Of a stretch of DNA of 43,403 bases, positions 30,239 to 38,787 are shown in pieces (the first letter of the stretch is position 1; each line of letters starts with the position of its first letter). The DNA is from a virus, in the IMG/VR virus record IMGVR_UViG_3300036781_000799, positions 1 to 43,403 of that record; one strand, written 5' to 3'. The notes beneath the pieces were generated by a model, which had not been told where the DNA came from, did not search any database, and saw only the letters and a list, made by a program, of their open reading frames with translations. Made by a program: the position numbers and the translations under genes.

Positions 30239-31324
30239 ATGGCTTACTTGGCTTTTGCCGATTCATTCCAATTCTACGATCTCCCGACACAAGCTAACCA
30301 GCTTTACAACTCGGCAGACTTCAAGTATGGAAACGGAAACAACGTCCTACCCGGAAGCACCTTGCTCCCCGGCTCCAACTATGGGGCGGGTCAATTCACT
30401 TTGCCAAGTGAAGTCAGTGAACTGACGGTTGGTCTCAGATGGCAGACACCGGAAATCTTTTTTGCCCCATTTGAATTTGCGAACTCCGCTTCCGGGTTTG
30501 GGTTTGCAATAGAACCTGTTGGCGACGGTCGGTTTACTTTCGTAGCGGGTCTTGCCGGTTCGAGAAATGCGGGCGTCATCACTACCAAATCAATACGGGC
30601 TTGGACATGGTATTACTTCGAGCTTCACGTATCGGCGGCTCGTCATCATCAACCATACGTTCCGGCGACAATGACCACACCGGCAATCTTTGAAGCGTAT
30701 TCGGTCGAATGCTTTTACGACTTCTATGTAAACGGCGAAGCGTGGGTATCGGGTCAGTTCCTTGAATCGCCCCAGAGACGCACGGTCGGTGACGGCAACG
30801 TTGGTGACAATCCTTGGATTCAACATCTCAACGTTTCATCGGTCTATATCCACAGCATCCCCGGAATCATGACAGATTTCTATGTCACAACCACGGGCTT
30901 TGATCCGTTGGGAGATGTCCAGGTGGTTCCGCTCTATCCCACGGGTGACCATGACACCCAATGGACACCGTTAGCGGGAACGAGTCATTACCAGCAGGTT
31001 GACACGCACCCACCGACAGGAAGCACGTACAACATTGCGACTTCAGCCGGTCTCGAAGACTCGTACACCTTGCAACAACTTCCGGCATTCACCGGAGAAA
31101 TCAAAGGAAGCGTTGCAATCTGGTACATGAGCTTGAGCGATCCGGGAGCGGGTGCGGCGTTCGGCTATTACAACAACGATTCGAAAGCAACCGGCTTGTT
31201 CTATCCGTCGTTCGGTTCGTGGGGCTTCACTTACGATGCGTGGCGGTACTTCCCCTTCACATCAACCGAATGGACGCAAGCACAGGTTAACAGTCTTGCA
31301 TTGGGCATTGCCCGGTTTACTTAA
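30239..31324 (+). CDS. Tail fibre/tip accessory protein, paralogue 2
   Basis: The 361-residue protein is a paralogue of the preceding one: FADSFQFYDLPTQANQLYNS corresponds to FIDGFEDYDVRGQAYNYY, WTWYYFELHV to WNYFEFTATS, and DSYTLQQLPAFTGEIKGSVA to DTYALQDLPLIYTDIRGAQA. It lacks the inserted Gly/Asp repeat. The independent late promoter means both can be made in different amounts. It probably forms a virion tail appendage; binding target unknown. Confidence 0.65.
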   Translation: MAYLAFADSFQFYDLPTQANQLYNSADFKYGNGNNVLPGSTLLPGSNYGAGQFTLPSEVSELTVGLRWQTPEIFFAPFEFANSASGFGFAIEPVGDGRFTFVAGLAGSRNAGVITTKSIRAWTWYYFELHVSAARHHQPYVPATMTTPAIFEAYSVECFYDFYVNGEAWVSGQFLESPQRRTVGDGNVGDNPWIQHLNVSSVYIHSIPGIMTDFYVTTTGFDPLGDVQVVPLYPTGDHDTQWTPLAGTSHYQQVDTHPPTGSTYNIATSAGLEDSYTLQQLPAFTGEIKGSVAIWYMSLSDPGAGAAFGYYNNDSKATGLFYPSFGSWGFTYDAWRYFPFTSTEWTQAQVNSLALGIARFT

Positions 31325-31339
31325 AGAGGATTCTTTCAA

Positions 31340-31870
31340 ATGGCAGCAACCTTTACTTGGCTCCAAGACAACGGAGCTTCAACCGGATCACCGGCACACG
31401 GCACGACACAAGCGGCGGCAACGTCTGATAACAACTGGAAAAACATTGACGATGCAACATCGTCTATCACTTCGTTTCCGCTCACCGCAGGCAACAACAG
31501 CTATGAAAAGTTCATCTATGCGGAGTTCTCCGGGACGTTCACGACCATTACCAACGGGCTTTGGGCACACACGGCGGGCACCTTCGGAACGGGCTTGACT
31601 CTAAAAGGCGTTGTCAGTTCCACCTACACCACCCCGGCAACAACCACCAACAGCGCACTGACAACAGACATGACTTCGGCTATCTCGGTTGGATCGGGCG
31701 CAACGGTTTTGTTTGTGGGCACGGGTCCGCAAACCGGAAGCCCTGGCGCATCGTGTTCAACGAATCCTTGCTTCACGCAATACTTGGTTTCCCAACTGCA
31801 AACCACGTCTTCAGCGGCAAGCGGTCTGACGATCTCCGCAACCCTGACCCTTCAATACGACGAGTCGTGA
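31340..31870 (+). CDS. Small Thr-rich virion protein, copy 1
   Basis: The 176-residue protein starts MAATFTWLQDNGASTGSPAH and consists mainly of Thr/Ser/Gly-rich strands, with GLWAHTAGTFGTGLTLKG in the centre and a final LQTTSSAASGLTISATLTLQ. AAAGAGGA lies about 10 nt before the ATG. Copy 2 follows directly. It is presumably a beta-sandwich tail decoration or fibre-associated protein. A Cys pair (SCSTNPC) occurs only in this copy. Confidence 0.65.
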   Translation: MAATFTWLQDNGASTGSPAHGTTQAAATSDNNWKNIDDATSSITSFPLTAGNNSYEKFIYAEFSGTFTTITNGLWAHTAGTFGTGLTLKGVVSSTYTTPATTTNSALTTDMTSAISVGSGATVLFVGTGPQTGSPGASCSTNPCFTQYLVSQLQTTSSAASGLTISATLTLQYDES

Positions 31871-31886
31871 GCACGGGCGAAAACGA

Positions 31887-31892
31887 TAAATA
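31887..31892 (+). promoter_or_regulatory. gp55-type late promoter for copy 2
   Basis: ATAAATAC lies 24 nt before the ATG at 31917. The predicted leader of about 19 nt includes CAAGAGGAAC, a good ribosome binding site. Confidence 0.6.
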
Positions 31893-31916
31893 CAGATTCA
31901 AGAGGAACTATTCAAG

Positions 31917-32474
31917 ATGGCGGCTACATTCAACTGGTGTCAGGACAACGGCACACAAACCGGTTCACCGGCACACGGTACAACTCAATCCGGGTTCAGT
32001 GCGGACACGCACTATCCGACCCAACAGGATTGGAAGAACGCAGACGACAACCAGCAAAACTCGGGGACGGCGTATAGTGCGGCTCCGATCACAGCAGGAA
32101 ACAACTCGTACACCGTGTTTCAATACGGCAAGTTCACCGGCTCATTCAATCAAGTATCGGCGGGTCTTTGGGCGCATACCTCGGGGACGTTCGGAACCGG
32201 CTTGACCTTGAAGGGTACGGTTACCTCAACCTACGCCACACCGTCCACAACGACCAATGCCTCGTTGACAACGGACATGACCACGGCTATTTCCATCGGG
32301 TCCGGTCTGACGGTTGATTTCTCCACCACGGGACCCTATGACGCTTCGCCAACTTCCAGCATCACATCGTCAGGCTACACGCAGTACCTTGCAACGCAGC
32401 TTCAAACCACGTCTTCGGCAGCGGCGGGCGACACTGCAAGCGCTGTGCTCACCCTTCAGTACAACGAGAATTGA
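31917..32474 (+). CDS. Small Thr-rich virion protein, copy 2
   Basis: The 185-residue product is a tandem paralogue of the previous one over its whole length (MAATFNWCQDNGTQTGSPAH, GLWAHTSGTFGTGLTLKG, LQTTSSAAAGDTASAVLTLQ) with a 10-residue insertion near residue 35 and no Cys pair near residue 150. It has its own late promoter and ribosome binding site. Divergence in the middle of the proteins suggests different binding roles or alternative surface variants. Confidence 0.65.
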   Translation: MAATFNWCQDNGTQTGSPAHGTTQSGFSADTHYPTQQDWKNADDNQQNSGTAYSAAPITAGNNSYTVFQYGKFTGSFNQVSAGLWAHTSGTFGTGLTLKGTVTSTYATPSTTTNASLTTDMTTAISIGSGLTVDFSTTGPYDASPTSSITSSGYTQYLATQLQTTSSAAAGDTASAVLTLQYNEN

Positions 32475-32482
32475 GGCGGGTC

Positions 32483-32488
32483 TAAATC
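32483..32488 (+). promoter_or_regulatory. One-mismatch late-promoter-like element (TAAATC)
   Basis: CTAAATCTC lies 17 nt before the ATG at 32506. A start at about 32494 would give a leader beginning GAGGG, a ribosome binding site. Confidence 0.35.
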
Positions 32489-32505
32489 TCTCCGAGGGCA
32501 ATACA

Positions 32506-32910
32506 ATGCTTAAGTACCTGTTTGAAGCCCACTTCAAAGACGGCTCCGTCATCCAACAAACGCAAGGCGACGTGTCGGCCACCGACCCGACCAAATCAGC
32601 TTTCTATGATGTCTTGCAGCGGCAAGACGATTTGAAAGCGTTCGGTTTGTTTTCGGACGAGTCCCCGAACACATACGCCGTGTCGCTTGAAACTGGCGTC
32701 TTCGAGATTAACGGCATTCCCTTTGCCGTGCAAGATCCGTCAAGACCTGTACCCGAAGACGTTCAAAAGCGCATTGTGTATTTCCGCAGAGTAACCCGCC
32801 ACTTCACCGGGGACCTGACGGAATGCGCTGTTGACATGCTGTTTCACATTGGCTTTCAATGCACGGACGCCAGCGGCAAGAACCACCAATACACCATAGC
32901 GGTTGAATAG
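32506..32910 (+). CDS. Hypothetical protein between fibre genes
   Basis: The ATG at 32506, seven nt after GAGGG, gives 134 residues; an in-frame extension to 32314 overlaps the previous gene and is unlikely. It opens with MLKYLFEAHFKDGSVIQQTQ and ends with a Cys in HIGFQCTDASGKNHQYTI. The beta-strand pattern with KDGSVIQQTQGDVS resembles small phage proteins of unknown function that lie near fibres. A chaperone role for fibre assembly is conceivable but unsupported. Confidence 0.6.
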   Translation: MLKYLFEAHFKDGSVIQQTQGDVSATDPTKSAFYDVLQRQDDLKAFGLFSDESPNTYAVSLETGVFEINGIPFAVQDPSRPVPEDVQKRIVYFRRVTRHFTGDLTECAVDMLFHIGFQCTDASGKNHQYTIAVE

Positions 32911-32912
32911 CC

Positions 32913-32918
32913 TAAATA
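32913..32918 (+). promoter_or_regulatory. gp55-type late promoter before the beta-helix fibre gene
   Basis: CTAAATAG lies 37 nt before the ATG at 32956. The leader contains AATACAATG twice-repeated sequence but no clear ribosome binding site beyond GGCGGAT. Confidence 0.5.
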
Positions 32919-32955
32919 GCTTCGTCCTGCAATACAATGCGGCGGATCTAATACA

Positions 32956-35562
32956 ATGGCTAACCTCATCTCGGCACAGACCGGCAATTTCACCAGTTCT
33001 TCAACGTGGCAGACAGTAGACAGTACATCGGAGCTTGATTCCGAAGCCGGGTCAACCGCTGTCAGCACTTCGAACCTGGACAGTTCCACCTTCGTACCGA
33101 CCGCTATTACCGTTGACGGCGTGGCCTTGAAGTTTTCCGCAAGGGCAGCTTCACCAACCGGCACCTTTACCGTAACGCTTCGAGACAGCACAACGAGTAC
33201 AGACGTTGATTCGGTCACCGTCAATGTGTCGGACCTTCCAGCGCCACCGGGTAACTGTTGGATCTTTTTCAAGTTCGGCTCCACTCACACGCTATCGGGC
33301 ACAGACTCGTATCTGATTCGGGTTGCGTGTTCGAACACCGGAAGCCAAGTTATCTTGTTCCGCAATGCGACTTCAAACAACTGGAGCCGGAAGCTACGGA
33401 CGACAACCACACAAGCACCCGCAGCTAACAACCATCTAGTCATCTCTAACCAGTTCACAGGGGCGGGCACGTCCACGGCGGTAACCGTGACGATGGACAA
33501 CACGGCGTCAACCACGTGGGGACCTTCGAGCGTGGGCACGCAAGGCGTTGTTGTCGGCGGGAACGGTACGCTGACGTTCGGCACGTCGTCAAGCACCAAC
33601 TATAACTTTACGTGGCGTGGCTACTTCCTAATCTCGGGTGGTGGCACGGTCAACGTTGGAACCTCGGGTACCCGCATTCCTTCAAGCTCAAGCGTCACGC
33701 TTCAAATGGATTCGGCTTCCAACGGCGACAGCTTTCTAAAGCCGGATGCGGGCGGAACGCTGAACATTTACGGAGCATCGAAGACCGGCTATTCGTACCT
33801 CACGGCGGATGCTGCAAGCTCGGCAACGAGTGTGACCGTCAACGATACAACCGGTTGGCAAAACTCGGATGTCTTGGCATTCTCACCGACCGATACGAAC
33901 CGCACACACTACGAATCAAAAAGCGTTGCTTCGAGTGGTGGCATTTCAGGTTCCACCGTTACGCTGGCGTCCGGTTTGGGCGTGGCGCATTCGGGAACGG
34001 GCATCCTTGCCGCATTCGTTTTGAACTTGACCCGCAACGTAACGCTTTCGAGCAAGAGCACGAGCAACAAAGGGAATCTGTGGGTACCAGCGGCGGGCGG
34101 AACTGTCTACATTGAATGTTGCCAGTTCGACGGCTCCACCATGGGGAGCAATTCAGCGAACCTTCGTCCGGTTGACCTTCAAATGACCACCAACACGGTG
34201 ACATTGAAGAACTGTGCATTTCAACAATCAACAACGGGTTCACAATCCAATACCAATCTAATTCACATCAGCGGCGGTACTGCGAACAACTGCACCCTGG
34301 ACACGCTCGTAATCTATGACTGGATTAGCAACATGGTGACAGTCAACACGAAAACCAGCGGCTCAAGCATCGTCATCAATAATTGCATTGGCATGAACCA
34401 AGAAAACAACGGCGGTTCCACCTTTGGTATTGCATCCGCCAATGTAACCGTGACCAACAACATTTCCATTAGTGCATCGGCGCTCAACAATGGACCCGGT
34501 ATCAGCTATTACAATTCGGACCTGTCTTCCTGGACCATGACCGACCCAACGAAGTTCAGCGGTAATCAAGTTTGGTATGCAGAAAATGAAGGCTTCGGTT
34601 TTGGGAGTTCCGCCAATGGTAGCGGTTTCTCGATTGCAATTCAAAACTGCATTGCCGCACGCTGCCAACGATCCGGCTTTGATTTCGGGGGAGTCTTTTT
34701 CCGTAGTGCCATCATGGACAACTGCAAGTCATTCGGAAACGGCGTAGCAGGAGCCGGATACAACGTCTATGTTTCCGCTAATGCGTGTGCATATCTGGAG
34801 ATTCGGAACTCCTTGCTTGCTTCCGATACGGCGTACACGTCAACCGTTGGAATCATGGGACCCTATACCAACTTCAACGGGGGCGGCAATTTTATTGTCC
34901 GCCTGTACAACTGCACGCTTGGCGTTGCAACGGGCATCTATACGACCCACGCAACGGCTGATATGTACATGGTGTTCCCAAATCAAATGAACATGCAAGT
35001 GTATGCGGACAAGACGGCGTTCGGCTCAAGTACATTGCTGTTCAATCTGACCGATGCAAACCAACAGTTGAATGACGGCGGAATTGATCTTGCTTCTAGC
35101 TTCGTCCGCTGCCAAGACTACGGGCAAACCTCGGGGGATCACCGGTCATTCTTTCCGCAAGGCAACATCAAGATTGATTCGAGCGTCTATCACACGTCCG
35201 CTCCTTCACAAAAGCTCACCCCGTCGCAAGCCTCGTACAAACTCCGCAGTGGCGTACAGCAAGCGTCCGTATCAAATGGCGTGGGACGCAACGTTAGCGT
35301 GTGGGTCCGCAAGTCGAAAGCGTCAACGGGTGATAGTGCCGATTACAACGGCAACCAACCCCGGCTTTTCGTTCGGCGCAATGATGCGTTGGGCATCACG
35401 TCCGACACGGTTCTAACGACCGCTTCAAGCGCAATCGGGAATTGGGAACAACTCACCGGCACAGCGGTTGCCAGTCCGCCCGAAGACGGAGCCGTTGAAA
35501 TGTGGGTGGACTGCGACGGTACAACCGGGTTCATCTCCGTTGATGACTGGAGTATTTCCTAA
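32956..35562 (+). CDS. Beta-helix tail fibre/spike-like protein
   Basis: The 868-residue protein has a Thr/Ser-rich N-terminal beta-sandwich (1-150), a G8-like stretch at about 165-260 (VTMDNTASTTWGP, GTLTFGTSSSTNYNFTWRGYF, GGGTVNVGTSGTRIP) and a long region of short repeated strands rich in Asn, Ser and Cys at 350-680 typical of right-handed parallel beta-helices (NVTVTNNISIS, LKNCAF, MDNCKSFGNG, VRLYNCTLGVATGIY). A jelly-roll-like carbohydrate-binding domain ends it (WVRKSKASTGDSADYNG). Such spikes can bind or cleave host polysaccharide; no catalytic set could be confirmed. Its stop overlaps the next start. Confidence 0.7.
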   Translation: MANLISAQTGNFTSSSTWQTVDSTSELDSEAGSTAVSTSNLDSSTFVPTAITVDGVALKFSARAASPTGTFTVTLRDSTTSTDVDSVTVNVSDLPAPPGNCWIFFKFGSTHTLSGTDSYLIRVACSNTGSQVILFRNATSNNWSRKLRTTTTQAPAANNHLVISNQFTGAGTSTAVTVTMDNTASTTWGPSSVGTQGVVVGGNGTLTFGTSSSTNYNFTWRGYFLISGGGTVNVGTSGTRIPSSSSVTLQMDSASNGDSFLKPDAGGTLNIYGASKTGYSYLTADAASSATSVTVNDTTGWQNSDVLAFSPTDTNRTHYESKSVASSGGISGSTVTLASGLGVAHSGTGILAAFVLNLTRNVTLSSKSTSNKGNLWVPAAGGTVYIECCQFDGSTMGSNSANLRPVDLQMTTNTVTLKNCAFQQSTTGSQSNTNLIHISGGTANNCTLDTLVIYDWISNMVTVNTKTSGSSIVINNCIGMNQENNGGSTFGIASANVTVTNNISISASALNNGPGISYYNSDLSSWTMTDPTKFSGNQVWYAENEGFGFGSSANGSGFSIAIQNCIAARCQRSGFDFGGVFFRSAIMDNCKSFGNGVAGAGYNVYVSANACAYLEIRNSLLASDTAYTSTVGIMGPYTNFNGGGNFIVRLYNCTLGVATGIYTTHATADMYMVFPNQMNMQVYADKTAFGSSTLLFNLTDANQQLNDGGIDLASSFVRCQDYGQTSGDHRSFFPQGNIKIDSSVYHTSAPSQKLTPSQASYKLRSGVQQASVSNGVGRNVSVWVRKSKASTGDSADYNGNQPRLFVRRNDALGITSDTVLTTASSAIGNWEQLTGTAVASPPEDGAVEMWVDCDGTTGFISVDDWSIS

Positions 35563-36554
35563 TGGCGAACAACGAGCAATATGTCAACGATCCGGGCACA
35601 ACGCTAAACGGATCAATCAACAATTCCGTCACTTCGCTGGTGGTCAGTTCGGCGACGGGCTACCCCACGGGCGGGAACTTCCGTATTCTCCTTGAATCCG
35701 AAATCATGTTGGTTACCGCTGTGTCTGGCACCACCTGGACGGTGACCAGGGGAGCCGAATCAACCACGGCGGCAAGCCACGCTAACGGCGTTGTGATTAA
35801 CAGCGTGTTGACGGCGGGCGCTATTGATGCGATCCGAGGGAATGAAAGCGGCGTTGATGTGTACGCCAATCTTCCCACAAACAGCTTGAAAGCCGGTGAC
35901 CGATTCATACCGACCGACAATGACGCAAACTATGAGTACACGTACAACGGTTCAAGTTGGGTTGCGTCGTGGGCACCCAATCAAAACTTGAACAAGCCGC
36001 CCACGGCTTCTAACTTCGGTTGGTTGAATCAAGGAACGGCAACGCTAACCGATCTCACGGGCGGCGGGTTGCAGTTCTCAAGCCGTACCGATACGCAGCT
36101 TTCAGCGATCACGCAGAGCGCACCATCAACCCCGTACACCATTACGTATGGGTTCACCTGTTTAGGAGTGGGTCCAACCGTGGGCTTCATCTTCTATGAT
36201 TCCGGTTCGGGAAAGATTGTCATGTATCACATTTCCGCCAGTTCCACGGGCAGCGCTCTTTGGGGTTACACGGTCTCAAAGTGGACATCATTAACGGCGT
36301 TCGCATCGGCTTATAACAACTCCAACACCGCTAACGTTGGCATGTCAGGGCCGATGATGTTCTTACAGATCACGGACGACGGAACCAACTTCAAGTTCAG
36401 ATACGGCATTGATCGAAACACGTTCATGCAGCAAGACAGCCGTGCGAGACATGATTACTTGCCAGCGGGTCCCACCCATTACGGTATCCATTGCGGCGGG
36501 TCCGTGAGTGGTCAGCCAATCATCGTAAACATCTTTCACCATAAACAGACCTAA
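35562..36554 (+). CDS. Tail fibre protein
   Basis: The 330-residue product begins at a TAATG overlap. The N-terminal 90 residues contain the small beta domain SLVVSSATGYPTGGNFRILL...TVTRGAESTTAASHANG, frequently found at the attachment end of phage fibres. The middle has a linker (DVYANLPTNSLKAGDRFIPT) and the C-terminal 180 residues form a probable lectin-like sandwich (LTGGGLQFSSRTDTQLSAIT, YTVSKWTSLTAFASAY, MFLQITDDGTNFKFRYG). It is likely receptor-binding or glycan-binding. Confidence 0.65.
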   Translation: MANNEQYVNDPGTTLNGSINNSVTSLVVSSATGYPTGGNFRILLESEIMLVTAVSGTTWTVTRGAESTTAASHANGVVINSVLTAGAIDAIRGNESGVDVYANLPTNSLKAGDRFIPTDNDANYEYTYNGSSWVASWAPNQNLNKPPTASNFGWLNQGTATLTDLTGGGLQFSSRTDTQLSAITQSAPSTPYTITYGFTCLGVGPTVGFIFYDSGSGKIVMYHISASSTGSALWGYTVSKWTSLTAFASAYNNSNTANVGMSGPMMFLQITDDGTNFKFRYGIDRNTFMQQDSRARHDYLPAGPTHYGIHCGGSVSGQPIIVNIFHHKQT

Positions 36555-36568
36555 GGGGAGCTTGAGCA

Positions 36569-38458
36569 ATGGCTACCCATATTCGGATCGGTCAGTATCG
36601 GTTAGGTACAACCGGTTCGTCAATCACGAACCAAACCCAAACCGGTAAGGCTCGAATCCAAGTAACAACCACGCAAACCCAAACGGGTAAAGCGTTCGTA
36701 TCGCACACGAGTACACAGACTCAGAGCGGTAAAGCACGCATCCAAAAAGCCGCTACCCAAACGCAAACGGGTAGAGCAAAGATCACCTACACGACCCGGA
36801 CGCAAACGTTAGCCGGTCAAGCGGACATCTACGGAACCACCACCCAAACCCAAACGGGCAAAGGTGCGATTGCCAAGACCACCACCCGGACACAGAGCGG
36901 CAAGGGAAAGCTCGTTGCACGTGTCAATATCTTCCCCGGCAAAAACTGGATTTGGGGTTTACCAAGCTCGGGGCTTGATCCGAACTCGCAAGCCGGTCAA
37001 TTCTGGCTTTGGGGTTTGCCGTACATTTGCCTTGATGCACCTTCGTCAATCGGCGTTAAGACCCAAACCGGCAAGGCAAGAATTGGGTTGGTCTCAACCA
37101 AGACGCAATTCGGCAAAGCCCGCATTACGCTCGTATCGGATCGCACACAGACCGGCAAAGCTCGGGTCACTGCGAAGACTGCCCAAACACAAACGGGGCG
37201 GGCGAACGTCAACAACAATTCGGCACCCACCCAAACCGGCAAAGCCCGTGTCCAGGTCACCGACACGAAGACGCAAACCGGTAAAGCTCGGGTCAAAGTC
37301 ACCGTTGACCAAACACAGACCGGTATTGCAACCATCGTTCAAACCCGGCTGAAGACACAGACCGGTGTTGCGAACATCAACAACAATACGAGTCAGACCC
37401 AAACGGGTCTTGCTCGAATCAATGGACCGTTAAAGATCTATCCGCCGTCACAGAAAAAACGGCTTTGGGGGTTGCCAGTCCCCGGCTTGAATGACAACGA
37501 CCCGTCAACGTTTTGGTTGAAGGGGCTTCCGTTTGCCGGTCTCGATGTTTCCGAGGTTCACGCAACCACCACCAAGGTTTTGTTCGGTCAAGCGTCAATC
37601 GTTCTTCGTCCCCAACAGACATTGACGGGGCAAGCATACATTGCAAGTCCGTTCCAAGACCTGACCGGGCAAGCGTGCATCAAGAAACGTGTCTTCCAGA
37701 TGTTGACGGGTCAAGCCACGATCAGACGACGCACAACCAAGACGTTGGCAGGGCAAGCCAACATTGCACCCGTGGGAACCGTGCTTACCAAGCAGACACA
37801 AAGCGGGGTTGCAAACCTCATAGGCAACACGAAGCGGACCCAAACGGGCAAAGGCTCTATCCAGGTCACCACCCAACGAACGTTGACGGCTCAAGCATAC
37901 TTGGGCGTGCCAGATGTGACGCCACCAACCGCACCAACCGGCTTGACGATCTCCAGTCTTACCCTGACGTGGGCAGCGTCCACGGACAACGTAGCCGTCA
38001 CCGGTTACTTGATCCAACGTTGCACAGGTGGCGGGTGTACCTCGTTCATCACGATTGGTTCCACGTCGTCATCAACGCTCACGTTCACGGATGGCGGCTT
38101 GGCACCCGGAACCTACTGTTACCGGATCATTGCTTTTGATCTTGCTGGCAACCTGTCCGCACCTTCGGCGGTTGTGTGTCACACCGTCGCCAATGTGTCA
38201 CGCACTGAAAGCTTGTTTGGTCAAGCGTCCATCCAAGATGCTAACCCGGCAATGGGTATGTTGATTGGTCAAACCTTGATTCAAGTATTGCGGACGGGCG
38301 GGAACCAATATCTTGGTCAAACCCTGCTACAGGTCATAACGAGTACGACCGAACCGGACATGAAGGTTTTGTGTTCACAGGTCTGTCTTCGTGTCGCCGT
38401 TCCTTGGATCGGTACGAAGTCCTACGCCTTTAGCGAAGCGGGGCACACTCGAAGCTAG
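36569..38458 (+). CDS. Repeat fibre protein with 14-residue TQTGKARI repeats and FN3 domain
   Basis: The 629-residue product is dominated by imperfect 14-residue units of the form x-TQTGKARI-x4-T. Roughly six units lie at 16-108, nine more at 170-290 and eight at 340-450. Two related spacers (WGLPSSGLD... and WGLPVPGLN...GLPFAGLD) separate the three blocks. A fibronectin type III domain follows at about 450-545 (PPTAPTGLTISSLTLTWAAS, YCYRIIAFDLAGNLS), then two more degenerate units (FGQASIQ, IGQTLIQ). AGGGGAG precedes the ATG by about 10 nt. It probably forms an extended fibre or adhesin-like whisker; length could change by repeat recombination. Confidence 0.75.
   Translation: MATHIRIGQYRLGTTGSSITNQTQTGKARIQVTTTQTQTGKAFVSHTSTQTQSGKARIQKAATQTQTGRAKITYTTRTQTLAGQADIYGTTTQTQTGKGAIAKTTTRTQSGKGKLVARVNIFPGKNWIWGLPSSGLDPNSQAGQFWLWGLPYICLDAPSSIGVKTQTGKARIGLVSTKTQFGKARITLVSDRTQTGKARVTAKTAQTQTGRANVNNNSAPTQTGKARVQVTDTKTQTGKARVKVTVDQTQTGIATIVQTRLKTQTGVANINNNTSQTQTGLARINGPLKIYPPSQKKRLWGLPVPGLNDNDPSTFWLKGLPFAGLDVSEVHATTTKVLFGQASIVLRPQQTLTGQAYIASPFQDLTGQACIKKRVFQMLTGQATIRRRTTKTLAGQANIAPVGTVLTKQTQSGVANLIGNTKRTQTGKGSIQVTTQRTLTAQAYLGVPDVTPPTAPTGLTISSLTLTWAASTDNVAVTGYLIQRCTGGGCTSFITIGSTSSSTLTFTDGGLAPGTYCYRIIAFDLAGNLSAPSAVVCHTVANVSRTESLFGQASIQDANPAMGMLIGQTLIQVLRTGGNQYLGQTLLQVITSTTEPDMKVLCSQVCLRVAVPWIGTKSYAFSEAGHTRS
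36620..37920 (+). repeat. Coding tandem repeat array, 42-bp unit
   Basis: The DNA under the 14-residue repeats carries related 42-bp units, for example ACCCAAACGGGTAAAGC-type cores. Units differ by many synonymous changes, so the protein pattern is conserved better than DNA identity, suggesting selection on the protein. Confidence 0.7.
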
Positions 38459-38712
38459 GCGGACGGCTCCGCAATCGCTCCACGGTCTTCTATGGGGCTT
38501 GGCGGGGCGTTCCGCTTCATGGTCAGGGCGGCTTCGAGCGTGGGCAACTCCCGTTGTACGGAGTCGAGCGCTTGCCGGTGTTGGGTCAGCTTGTGTTCCA
38601 TCTCTCGAAGCTCCCCAAGCAACCGGGCTTCAATGCTCCTTGCTTGGGCTTCGAGCGCTATCAAGAACCCTAACGTGTGGCTCATTAGAAGTTGGTGCTG
38701 TTCGGGTGTCAT
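38455..38712 (-). CDS. Small coiled-coil cargo protein
   Basis: The ATG at 38710-38712 (MTPEQHQLLMSH) is preferred over the GTG-started extension to 38757 and gives 85 residues. The protein is almost entirely helical: LGFLIALEAQARSIEARLLG, then REMEHKLTQHRQALDSVQRE. The stop shares the CTAG overlap with the stop of the repeat fibre gene, so the two genes converge tightly. It is on the opposite strand to the tail genes; it could be a small accessory or lysis-related factor, but no sequence evidence supports any function. Confidence 0.45.
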   Translation of the reverse strand: MTPEQHQLLMSHTLGFLIALEAQARSIEARLLGELREMEHKLTQHRQALDSVQRELPTLEAALTMKRNAPPSPIEDRGAIAEPSA

Positions 38713-38787
38713 GGTATCGAGATTTAGACGCAAAGGCAGTAGCACCCTTTGGAGCACTTCCAGCGTGGAAGTAGAGTCGAGTACGGA

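Noticed and set aside
36620-37920. CRISPR array
   Set aside because: The repeats are 42-bp coding units without spacers and lie inside one long open frame.
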